Translations under genes and position numbers: made by a program
Notes under the pieces: generated by a model
What the model was told of the DNA's origin: nothing
The model's database searches: none
What the model saw: only the letters and a program-made list of their open reading frames with translations
Assembly: GCA_012976225.1 (NCBI GenBank)
Contig: JAAVVG010000020.1
Location: forward strand, 310,001 to 374,000
Source: Golubevia sp. BC0850
Lineage: Eukaryota > Basidiomycota > Exobasidiomycetes > Golubeviales > Golubeviaceae
Length of the DNA stretch: 64,000 bases
Reading direction: 5' to 3'
Shown here: piece after piece, positions 36,975 through 47,196 of the stretch
How positions within the stretch are numbered: the stretch's first letter is position 1
Layout: each line of letters starts with the position of its first letter

Positions 36975-39413
36975 TCATAAGATTCCACTATCTCGTAGAG
37001 CATTCTGAAGAATAGTTCTGAGAAGAAAGAAGAGGAGAGTAAAAGGGTTAGCCAGAAAGTCTGAAGATGTTGTGGTTCATCGCTTCTTCCGGTTCTCTAC
37101 TCACTCTTTGACAGCTGCAAAAACCAGCCTGATGTTACTTGTGTCAGTGGCTTGAGTGAGATGCGGATAGATGCTCAATCGAGCTCTATTCGTTTGTGTG
37201 AATCTCCAGAGAACGTATTTGGCTGCTTTGTTGATGTCAGCACCTCCACTGTATTCTGGGAAGTATTTGGCTAGAGGCTGTCGAGGGATTTTGGTCTTGA
37301 ATATGTCTATCTTGTTGAGGAAGAGAATGATTGACGTCCGTAGGAACCACCCTGGAAGTAGATGGGTGGTTGGGTAAGAAATGATTCGTCCAACAATTTT
37401 CGAACTCGAGGGATCTTCTACTCACTGCTATTTACCACACTTTCAAACAATACCAAACTTTCCGCCATACGATTCTGACCGCTCTCCTCCAACAACACCT
37501 GATCGTATTCACTCAAAGCTACGCAGAAGATGATGCTAGTGACAGCTTCGAAGCAGTGAATCCACTTCTTCCTCTCCGATCTTTGTCCACCAACATCGAA
37601 GAGATGAATCGATAACTGTCCCATATTGAATCTTGTCTCTGAAATTCCGGTAGTCTTCGAACGAGCTCTGAGAACATCGTTTTCATTCGGAATGTAGTCT
37701 GACGCCCCGATTCTGAGCACGTTGTCGAAGAAACTTGAAGAAAGAAGAAGGAGGGAGGTTGTGCGAGAAGGCAAAGGAAGAGGTCAGGGAAGGGGAGGGG
37801 AGGGGCTCGAGAACTAGATTGAATGTATGCCTTTCGTTCCAGACCTGCTTCGGGAAAACTCACTATGGAGCACTATCCATCAGATAAAATTCACTGCTCT
37901 TCTCCATGATGGCTGGAATACACGGATCGTGCCAAAGACTCTCAATAGCTTTCACCAAAGTAGGGTCTAAAGTCGTTCCAGGATCCGCGTCCACTCTATG
38001 CTGAAGAACCACATCAGCACATTCCTGTTGGCGAGCGTGAAGTCAAGAGAGAAGGGGAAGCGAAGGGTAAGGAGATTCAGAAGGTAAGGTCTAAGAAAGG
38101 CGTTTTGATGTGTAGGACAGGAAATCTAGTCTCCGCATCTCAAGGAATTGAAACTTAGATCGCTTTGACTAAGTGGTCGGCCCGGTCGGTCTCGAGTTTA
38201 CCCACCCTATTCTCAGCGACCTCAACTTCAATCTTGAATTTCCTCAGAGCCAGAACGATAGCTTGAGCACTGTCCACCAGATTCTTGATCACCGTCAGTC
38301 GGTACAGGAACAGTTCATCTGTCGTATAACCGTTTTGATGAATAATTTTCATCTGTTTCACGATCGTCGATTTCCCTGACTCTCCGGAACCTGGAGAGAG
38401 AAAAGGAGGGGAGAGATGAGGACGGAGATCAAGGTTAGGAAAGGACTACGACGGAAATGAGGCAAGTAAAGAAGGGCTCGAGTCGAAGCTCTCCGAAGTT
38501 TCGGAAGGCTGAGAAAGGTCTTTGATGAATTTGAGAGAAGAAAGGAATGGAAACGAAGGACTCTCTCGTTCTGTTTCTTCTGACTCCTAGCTCTCCACTC
38601 AGAACCTCACAGACCCTTGCTTCTACCTCTGATATGTCTAATGGTGATGCAGCCCGTATGATCCCAGCCATCATGCTTTACGAAGTGAGATCTCCTCGTT
38701 TCCTCTCCACATCTCGAATTTAAAAATCCGATGCCCCTCTTTCTGCTCGATGAAGCAAGTCCCTTCACCATTCCCCTCCTGCACCCTTGATCTGAACAGC
38801 AAAATCCGATGAGAACGACCCACAACTTCTCTTCCGGCACCATTCTGTTCTTGTCTCATGCATCGATGAGGCTTCCTTCCCAACCTCATGGTCCTACCTC
38901 AACAATCCTGCCTCACAAAGCGGAAAATTACCAGATGAAGACGTTTGTGATTCAATCTTCCTAAGTCTACCTAGGCGGTTCCGAGAATATCCTCAAATGC
39001 AGCATTTACTGTTTGGATTGGTCCAACTCTAGAAGAGAGGGTCTCTCAGACTCAACCAACCACTAATCCAGCTTTGAGATCGTTCAACTTTGCTAGAGAT
39101 TATGAGTGATAATATCAAGTAAAGCGAAGAAAGACAATCCAAGTACCTCTCGAAGAAGCCAAGATTGTGTAACGTCTAGGTTGATTAACCATCCACCATC
39201 TCGCCTAAGCTCCCCCAACAATGGAGGACTAACTCCCACCATCATGTCTGTTGAATGACAAAAACGTATCCTGCTTGAATGCAATGACTCACCTAGCAAT
39301 AGAATCTTGCATTCCTTTTTGAATTTCCTACTATCCTCCTCTATTTGCTTGTCTATAGCGTAACTCCTTTCCCTAGCGTCCTTTTCATCTCCCGAGGAAA
39401 AACAATTCCCCAT
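36975..39413 (-). CDS. Heterotrimeric G-protein alpha subunit (group III, cAMP type likely)
   Basis: Six exons: 39293-39413, 38206-38390, 37864-38024, 37426-37733, 37105-37351 and 36975-37017; 354 residues, exactly the standard G-alpha length. MGNCFSS at the N-terminus offers Gly2 for myristoylation and Cys4 for palmitoylation. The P-loop is [20 protein letters not shown] is switch [18 protein letters not shown] switch [10 protein letters not shown] the guanine-specificity loop and ATDTSNIR the TCAT-like loop. The end, ALRDSGIL, lacks the Cys of the pertussis-toxin site. [14 protein letters not shown] followed by [14 protein letters not shown] resembles the Gpa3/GNA-3 group that drives adenylate cyclase; this subgroup is inferred. 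Intron 1 is 902 nt, many times longer than the others. Confidence 0.95.
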
Positions 39414-40317
39414 CTTCTGATGACAGAGTTGCTATGTTTGATTCGAGAAGACTGAAGGAATGGACAGAGTTCAACTTGAAAAAGACCAAGTATCGGACTG
39501 AATGAGGATTTGAACGTTGGAGGAAGTTTGATGAATGGTCGAATGGACTTGACTTTCTCACTGGGATCGAGATTTGGTCTCTGCCGCTTCTGGATGGTAA
39601 ATTGCTGGATCGCAGAATTTGGAGTCTCTGAATGGGAATTAGATGAGGACAAGAGAAAGGACTGAAAGGTTGAGATGGATGAGAGGATTCCAATCGATTG
39701 GTATATTGAAGACTTGTCAAGTGAGCCCGTGAGGGGGAAGTTCATCGCTCCCAGCAAGGACGTCCACGCAGCCCACTAGGTATAGAATCTCGCTGTCCAT
39801 AGAACGAGCCCCTCCGGACACCATTTCCCATAGAATTCTAATCTTTTCTAACTCTCTTTGACTCATTATGTACGATGCTTCGTAGCTTCATTGTTTGTGA
39901 GATTCAGCGCGATCCGGCGAAGATCCAAGTCCAGATCCGAAGGGACCTCGATCTCAAGGGGGAACGAGACAGGGAAGAAAAGGCTGGAGATGTTTGAGTT
40001 GAGAGGCAGTATAGTGTGTCTAGTTAAATTATGGAGAGAACTGTTCGATGATTGGAGATTGGAGGGGGAAGAGGCAGGATAGTGAGGGGAGAAAATCTGG
40101 TCGACGGCAAGGTGGCGACAGAATTGAGTTGCAAGGCTTCTACAGGAAAGAGGCACTTCTGATAGTGTCTAGATAAGTGTTCTATAAATTCAGAAAAAGG
40201 AGAAAGAAAGGAAGAATCAACATGGGCCCTGGCATTTTTTCCCCCTAAGTCTACCAACACCTTTCTTCTGCCCAGTCAACGCAAACAGCTAATGCAGTTG
40301 AGTTCAGCTCAGATCAT
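39414..40317. promoter_or_regulatory. Upstream region of G-alpha gene
   Basis: About 900 bases between the G-alpha start and the GH18-like 3' end, presumably the G-alpha promoter and the other gene's 3' UTR. No gene is supported. Confidence 0.35.
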
Positions 40318-41946
40318 TCAGAGACTTACGTTATATCCTGCTTTGTATTGCCAAAAAGCCAGACCGCCGTTCCAACCCATCAACACAGCTTATGAGGTCA
40401 GGGATTTGAAGGAAAAGGTGGTTAGAGGTTTGAAATTTGGGAAATTGATGTTTTTGTTCTGTGGAATGAATTTCTGGGCTCACCTTCTTGTAACCAACTT
40501 CCCAAGTCAGAAGGTGCGACATAACCGTTAGCAGCATCAGCTTCTGTTACGGGCTTTCCAACAATAACCTTGCTTGGCTCGAATCCGTTATTCAGGATGA
40601 TTTGCCAAAGAGAACTTCCAGGATAAGTTTCACCAGACTTGTAGAGTAAAGTTTCTTTGGTTACGTAGTCGTTTTGAGAGTAGAATTGGAAGTTGTAATA
40701 ATCGATGAGATGACCAACTTGCTTGTTTAGTCCAGAATATCCTCCGTCAATGGGGTAGAGTTCAGCGGAAGCCCAAGGTGCCAAAGGAGCGTGAGACAGA
40801 AGGTAACGAGGAGATGTGAGGTGGACTCTCAAAGCCTGAGGGAAAGGCGATGGGGAGTAGAAGTGAAACAGCGTCAACAGATTGCTCAAATCGATCGAAG
40901 TACAGGAATGACGTGAACAAGCTCACCTTGGTCAATTCAACCAACCAAGAGACAGATTTACCTAATATCAGAGATTTTGATAGATGGGGGAGGAGTAAAG
41001 TATCGAGTCAGAAATCAGCAGTGTCAGGTTCTAATCTTCTTTTCCTCGAAAATACAAACCGGCAGACATCAACTCGTACTCCAAATAGTCAACCTCGACA
41101 CCATCCAAGCTAAGGCGGAGGAAATAGGGTGAAAAATCATTCAGAAGAATCACTCAGACAGCCGAAGCGGTAAACGTAAACATCTCTTTCGTAACTCACT
41201 CGTTGTCTAAAACGACCTTAGCGAGTTGATCAGCGGCGTCTTGAGGACTCAGCCCATTGGTTTGTGGAGTATCAGTTGAACCAAAAGCAGTAAGCATGAC
41301 GGAGATGCCTCTGGATCTGTAAGATTTTAGAGCAGCCGTTCTGTTCGAAAGGGACGCATCAGTGAAATGTTGAAGAGCATCGACAGAGCCGTTTTTTGAG
41401 AGCCAGAAGGCTAGGTTGTAGTGATTGAAGCCTGCACATAGAGAAAATGAGACCGTTCGAAAAGAGCAGTTCCCGTGTCAGAAAGAGAAGGCTTGAAAGG
41501 GGGTGGGAAGTCGACATCTGGAAAAAAGACCTTCTTCCAAACGTGTAACACGTAGCGCACGACTGTTCCCAGATTCATAATTTGTATCCTTTTGAAACCT
41601 TTACTCTACTCAATCTATTCTTAAGCCGTGTCACAAAACGTCTCATCCGAAACTTACCTTCGATGGTTCTGGGATCAGGGAGCCCGGTTGGAGTCTCTTC
41701 ATTTCCATTCCAGGCATCTTGGTAAAGGGTGAAATGCTTTCCAACTCCTTTGAAGTCGACTTCTACGTTAGCTTGACTTGCAGCAGTGATGTTGGAAGTA
41801 GTAATGGTAGAGTTGAACTTGGCAGAGTTCCAACATGGTTTGGCGTTTGATGAGACTGAAGCTTGTAGGGAAAGAAGGTTCCCGAGGTTCAGATTTAAGG
41901 AAACATCGAGATGACGATGAGCTAGGGAGATAGGAGAGTGGTGCAT
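40318..41946 (-). CDS. GH18-like (chitinase-fold) protein, degenerate active site
   Basis: Six exons: 41658-41946, 41200-41431, 41060-41109, 40927-40961, 40484-40835 and 40318-40388; about 342 residues. The frame shows fungal GH18 landmarks: FNHYNLAFWL, SRGISVMLTAFGS, YLLSHAPLAPW, LIDYYNFQFYSQNDY, SKVIVGKPVTEADAANGY and GWNGGLAFWQY. The catalytic strand reads LDGVEVDYLEYE instead of the usual DGxDxDxE: the first Asp of the DxD pair is Glu and the acid/base Glu position is Leu, with a Glu one residue later. The protein may be inactive or a binding protein. No strong signal peptide is seen at the chosen Met. The start follows a TATAAAG box about 75 bases upstream. GTAAGT just before the stop could be a further donor, giving another C-terminus. 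Confidence 0.82.
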
Positions 41947-42009
41947 TCTTGAAAAGAGTGTGAGGGAAAGGAGATGGAGAGAGAAACGATGTGGGAAGGA
42001 CGAACGAGT

Positions 42010-42036
42010 TAAGAGTCCCCTCTCCTTTATATTCTC
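42010..42036 (-). promoter_or_regulatory. TATA box of GH18-like gene
   Basis: On the minus strand the sequence AATATAAAGGAG lies 75-90 bases upstream of the GH18-like start codon, a plausible core promoter. Confidence 0.5.
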
Positions 42037-42175
42037 TCACAATCTCGGAACCTCATTCCAGTACAATTTAGGATCGTTTGTTTCAGTACATAGTCCTCAA
42101 ACTCCAGCTAAGAGGTGGCGGATAGGAGGGAAATATCATTACTCAGAGCTAGGTCAGAACCAGATATGAGGAATG

Positions 42176-42203
42176 GGTCTTCCCTTCACGGTCTTCCCTT
42201 CAC
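42176..42203. repeat. 14-bp perfect tandem duplication
   Basis: The unit GGTCTTCCCTTCAC occurs twice without a gap in the region upstream of the GH18-like gene. Confidence 0.9.
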
Positions 42204-42349
42204 CCCTTTTTTGAGGGTGATGTCAGAACGAGCCAGAAGTTTGAGGGCCCTATGCACACTTATTTGAGGCATTTCAAAATTCAATCAAGTCATGCCGAGA
42301 GTGGAAGGTGCCTCGTGGCTTCTCAGTAAAGTTGAACCTACCTCAGATA

Positions 42350-42406
42350 TGTCAGAAACACGTCAAAAGTACGACGAAACGTCAACTGTATGTCACGAAT
42401 ATGACA
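42350..42406. promoter_or_regulatory. Cluster of (T/C)GTCA motifs
   Basis: Within 57 bases there are TGTCA at 42350, CGTCA at 42361, CGTCA at 42380, TGTCA at 42391 and the inverted TGACA at 42402. ACGTCA is the CRE/bZIP half site. The cluster lies about 400 bases upstream of the GH18-like gene. Factor binding is a guess. Confidence 0.35.
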
Positions 42407-42582
42407 AAAGATACCTCAGTTACTTTTCCCAGAATTTTCAAAAGACATTTTGGAGTTTCTAGTTTTGAGAAAATGAAAAAGTTGGGTAGAATTTTGCTTG
42501 TCGATTTTCCTCAGATTTCTTCCAACTTTCGTCACACTTTTTAATCCTCTCTCTAAACCTTCCCAATGCACATTGATTGTCA

Positions 42583-42625
42583 ATTCAATTCAAAATAGAT
42601 GCTTTGGAGCGCATTTGAATTGAAT
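42583..42625. repeat. Inverted repeat, 12-bp perfect arms
   Basis: ATTCAATTCAAA at 42583-42594 pairs with TTTGAATTGAAT at 42614-42625 around a 19-base loop. It could form a cruciform or an RNA hairpin. No flanking duplication or transposase is seen. Confidence 0.8.
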
Positions 42626-43376
42626 GCCCTGCTTCTACCCAGCATAGACTCTGGACTTGGTGGATTCGCCTTACGTTCGAGAGAGCATCTAGCACATTCT
42701 GGTCTTCTGGGCTTATATAGCTTATCTTGAGCCGATCGAGCCCTTCAACCTCTTCCTTTACGAACACTCACTCCTTTTCACCCTTTTTCCAAGAAACAAG
42801 CTAAACACTCTTGGTCTACTTTTCAGCTTATTCTTAATCTCTTCGACATTCTATTCTTTGAACCTCAGGAGTCCTCAAGTCGAGACAGTCTTTGGTCGAG
42901 CACCTACCTTCTAAATCGATTTCTTCCTCTGCCCTTTCACTTCGCTCATTCCTTCAATAAAAATTTTCCATCCCTACTCTGATTCAGGACTTCTGCCTTG
43001 GTCTTCCCTTACGTTTTTGGAAGTGAGGTAAGTCTACGACTCTGTCGTTCTCAACTCATCTCGATCATCTACTGAAAGATTCCAACTCTCCATCGTTTCA
43101 TCCTACAGTCTTCAACCCTTCACCATCTCTACATCTTTACGTGTCAGTGAGTGCGCTTCGCTTTCATATCAGGTTCTGCCTTTGTTTCTTTTGTCTTTGA
43201 CTATAGCACCATCCTCGAGCGCTTCTCGTTCTCACTCATGTGTTAAGCATCTCAAACCGTCGAACAAAGCAATTCAATCACTTTTATTACTATCTCATAG
43301 ACGCTCCAGACTGAAAAAGGAAGCACAACTTAAATACTACCACTTTCTCCGAATTCCATCTTCTCACCAAACTCCT
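42626..43376. other. Intergenic region, possibly transcribed
   Basis: No coding gene is supported. A GTAAGT donor at about 43028 and TACAG/TCAG acceptor-like sites further right suggest a spliced noncoding transcript or UTR, but this is weak. Confidence 0.25.
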
Positions 43377-44998
43377 CTAGTTTGAGTAGATCAATTCCTC
43401 CGTTGGGATTCCTTTATAACCTCTCTCTTCGTAATCTAGCAAACTAGCAGTGCTAGCTTCGATAACTTCCACGAGACTCTTGTACTTCAAACCTAGCTTC
43501 TCAACACTTAGACTACTGTTGAGAGTGTTTTGAACGACTGATTTCCCACTTCCTGGTTCTCCCTTTTGGACCTTGTCCTTGATAGATTGGGGAATCTTCT
43601 TAGAAGAATGAAGAGCGTCGACGATGTCCTGATAAGTCCACCCTCCTCCAGAAATCGCAAATCTCTGACCACCCTCGGAGTGATTCAAAGCCGCTACGTG
43701 AGCTTGAGCTGTGTCAAAAGCGGGAGTGAGGAGGGTCAGATGATGTTCAAAATTCGAGATCGATCTTTTAAGACTCACCAACGTCTCTGACGTCAACAAA
43801 AGCTCCAGCTGGGTTCTTGTAAGTTTCAGGATCTTTCTTTCCTTCAATCAATTGATGCATGTTAGCAATCGAGGTGTTCAACTTCTCCGGACTAGCAACT
43901 TGATGAATGAAAGGACCTAGGATAAGAGGTGGACAAATGGTAGCCAGATCCCATTTCGAATCAGGTCTAGCTTCTAAGAACTCCCAAGCAGCTTTCTCTG
44001 CCATACTCTTAGACGCCCTATATGCGTTCATTCTGACGTGAAGAAAATTCAACATGGTCAGCAATTTGGATCTTCGATCCTCCAAGATTTTATGATGAGA
44101 TACCTACCCGGTTTGTTCGTTCTTGATCTTCTCAGCTTCCTCTGGGTCTGCATTGTTCCAATCCTTCTCAGTGAACTCGTAAGGAACCTTTTTGTTACGA
44201 TCTAGGATAGCTGCGTAAGAGGAAGTGATGGCTACTCTACGAACTGAAGATCCATTCTTCTCGATTGATTTGAGGATTGATAGAGTTCCGTTGACTGCTG
44301 GCTTGATGAGAGTTCCTTGAGGATCGTTTTCCACGTTGAAATGGAATGGGGAAGCCGTATGTAGAACTCCATCAACTCCTTTTACGTGATCATCGAAGAC
44401 TCCGGGCTGGAGAGGGAGGGAGAGGGAGAACGGAGAGGGAGAAGAGGTCAGCTTACACCTATGAGGTTCTCGCATGCTTTCTCCAAACTCCTAGCAGGAC
44501 AGTAAGATATCAACACGGATTTGAAAGGTTGATTCCGACAGCTTCTTCAAACTGAGAGAGTCGCCAGAAGAGCCTGGGAGCTCACATCTTCACTTCTGGG
44601 TCCTTGTCCCACCTTCGCTCTCGTCTGCTCCTCTCCCTACACCCTCTCCTTCTCTATCTGCTGGTGGTGCCATCATTTGTTCACTCAACCGTTGGCCCAC
44701 TCACAGCTTCTAGGTCCTCAGCGATAACATATTCAAACTTTCCTGGGTGCTTCTTCTCGAAGAGCTGCTTCACGTACTCTCCCTTTTCAGACGACCTGAC
44801 CGTACCTCTGACTCTGTGGCCTCTTTCTAATGCCTCTTTTACGCAATAGATTCCTAAGAATCCCGAGACCCCTGAGATGAGAATGACTGCGGAATTGAAA
44901 GGGAGGTGGGAAGGAGACAAGGTTAGGTAATCGTCCATTCTGCTTTGAGAGTTCAAAGAGAAGCCAAACCTACGTGAATTAGGTCCGATTGGTGCCAT
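43377..44998 (-). CDS. GRE2-like NADPH-dependent ketone/aldehyde reductase
   Basis: Extended short-chain dehydrogenase related to dihydroflavonol-4-reductase and yeast GRE2. Five exons: 44974-44998, 44705-44886, 44108-44406, 43779-44032 and 43377-43708; 363 residues. The nucleotide-binding motif ILISGVSGFLG follows directly on the 25-nt first exon. Further signs are FDDHVKGVDGVLHTASPFHF, VAITSSYAAI and the catalytic YRASKSMAEKAAWEF (YxxxK), then AFVDVRDVAQAHVAAL. Homologues reduce methylglyoxal, isovaleraldehyde and diverse ketones in the cytosol and are often stress-induced. The substrate is open. Intron 2 is nearly 300 nt. It is divergent from the GH43-like gene. Confidence 0.92.
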
Positions 44999-45434
44999 TG
45001 AATAGATTTGGATTTGGATGTGGGTGTTGTGAGGGACAGGAAGTTTCGATGAGAAGTTCTTCTGCCTCCTCTCCACCTCCATCTTAGCCGCAAGGGTGCC
45101 GAAGCGTGACCAAATGCCATTTCGATATTAGTTCCCTCGAGAACTTTCTCTCTCCTTCTCTACCGACCTTTATGACTATACCACTACTCAGAATCGCCAC
45201 AGAGAAGTTGTAGATTCAAAATTTGCGAAAGAGTTATGTGCGTAACCTACTCAAGCCACTACTCACTACTACGCCGTTCGGATTCTTCCGGTCCCGGTCT
45301 CTCACCCTCTCGCTTGAAAAGTCGAGCTTGGCTACCATTCCCCCACAGAATTGGTAGGGGGTCAAAGCTTATAGCATTCGTCTATAAAAGGAGGGCATTC
45401 TTTGAGACTTCCCCTCATCCTCCCCATCTTTAAA
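44999..45434. promoter_or_regulatory. Divergent promoter with TATA box
   Basis: 436 bases between the GRE2-like and GH43-like starts. TCTATAAAAGG near 45382, about 50 bases before the GH43-like ATG, is a good TATA box for the right-hand gene. Confidence 0.55.
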
Positions 45435-46862
45435 ATGTTCTTCAAACCTTCATTCCTCATAGCAACTCTACCTCTCTTATTCTCTTCCCTATCTCAAGCA
45501 GCTCCTTCGTCTTCTCGTTCAAACCCAGACTGCGATGAGAAAATAGGATATCTCTGGACTAGTTTCCCAGTCGACGATGAAGCCATCTACATGCATCTGT
45601 CCAACAACAACGATCCATTGAAGAACTGGACTGCACTAAGTTTGGATGGAACGAAGGACACTCAAGCTATCTTGAGGTCTAACATTGGAAACAAGGGAGC
45701 GAGAGACTCTTTCATTCAACCTTCACAGGATGGCAGCAAGTACTGGTTGACTGTGAGTACTTGCTTAAGCTCGATCTTGTTCTATTTTACTGACAACTCT
45801 TCTCCCCTTAATCTTCTTTTCACATCCAGGCAACCGATTTGAACGTCCAATCGTTCGGGTCTAACTTCATCGACGCAACACGTTATGGCTCACTTTCGAT
45901 CGTTATATGGGACAGCCCTGATCTGGCTGAATGGTCTGAGCCCCGTCTCTCACCTCCCCTTGTCAACTCTACTGCTGGAAATGTTTGGGCAATCGAGTTC
46001 AATTGGGAGCCTCTCACAAAGACCTATGTTGGAATCTTTGCCTCTAGATTCTGGGATGTCGAGGAGTGAGTGCTTCAAAAGATTTTGTCGATGGTGAGGC
46101 TGTGCTGGAGTTCGTCATTCGCCTTTAATCATCTCTTCTATCGCTTTCTTCTAAATTCTTGCTTTTCAGGGATCCCGGCGTGAGCACTGTTTCATTTCTA
46201 ACCCATCTTGTTCGAGAATCTCTGACATCTTCTCTCTGACTCTTTCATTCTCTCAGAGAAACGGAACTGCTCCCGATAACGTACTCATGCAAGGTCAGTC
46301 TTCACGTTGAGTTGCACCAGCCCTCTTTGGCCTACCCACCCCCATCTGACCTTGTCGCCTCTTTCCTTTCCCAGTCCAAACCAATGACTTCGAAACCTTC
46401 ACCGAAGCTCAAGACTACCTAACTCCAGGATATCCAGTCATCGATGCCACCTTCCTGTCCTACCCAGAAGCTGGAGAAAACGCTTGGATTCGTTGGGTCA
46501 AAGACGAAAGAGATTTCACCATCTTCCAAGAGATCTCTACGAATGGAATTCTGGGTGACTGGTCTCGAGTTTCCAATGCTCCTCAATCAGAAAGGATCAC
46601 TGCCAATTCAGCTTATCATAACAATGAAGGTCCACTCTGTTTCAGAGATAACGTTGACCAAGGTTTATTCCATCTTTGGATCGATGAGAATACTCAAGAG
46701 AGATACATCCCTTATTCTGCTAGAACTGTCGAGGACATGCAAGCTTGGAAGCAGGAATCTCTAGATGGATTCCCAGAGAATGTCAAGCATGGAAAGGTCT
46801 TAGCTATTAATCAGAAACAGTACGATGCCATCAGTAGCAAGTACAAAGCGGTGGAGAATTAG
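45435..46862 (+). CDS. Secreted GH43-like (arabinanase-fold) protein
   Basis: Five exons: 45435-45752, 45830-46065, 46170-46179, 46257-46293 and 46375-46862; 362 residues. A signal peptide (MFFKPSFLIATLPLLFSSLS, cut near QAA-P) marks it as secreted. The body has five-bladed beta-propeller features: IGYLWTSFPVDDEAIYMHLS, RDSFIQPSQDGSKYWL, VIWDSPDLAEWSEPRL, AIEFNWEPLTKTYVGIFASR and YPVIDATFLSYPEAGENAW. This matches GH43/DUF-type secreted proteins near arabinofuranosidases. The usual catalytic triad cannot be assigned with confidence. The third exon is only 10 nt; leaving it out breaks the frame and retaining its downstream intron meets a stop. Confidence 0.82.
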
Positions 46863-47196
46863 AGGTGGCAAACGTCGTCCCTCTCTCTTTGATGTCCCTT
46901 CTCTCTCTCTCTCTCTCTCTCTTGAAGCAATTCCCTCCCACATTTTTTACTCTGTCTCTCAAACACCAACTTTTCCTCTACTGAAATCTGTCAAGCTGTC
47001 AATGCTTATTTGCCACCCGCCACCTAATCGAGATGCTGGGCGAAAGCGAGACGACTGAGAGCATTTTCTCAATCACGCCATCGACTCATCGAACTTCGAA
47101 GCCATATATAAGAGCAATTCCCACATTTTTCTCTTAAAATCTTTTCTAGACCACCAATACTCTCAGCATAAACTCACCTCAACAAATCAAAGCAAG
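46863..47196. promoter_or_regulatory. Promoter of peroxiredoxin gene
   Basis: 334 bases with a CT repeat at about 46903-46921 and a TATA box (CATATATAAGAG) near 47103, roughly 90 bases before the start codon. Confidence 0.5.

Noticed and set aside
38607-38889. Open frames inside the long G-alpha intron
   Set aside because: G-alpha is complete without them, and the peptides show no family feature.
43182-43385. 67-codon plus-strand frame beside the GRE2-like gene
   Set aside because: Runs into the 3' end of the opposite gene, has no family feature and follows a weak start.
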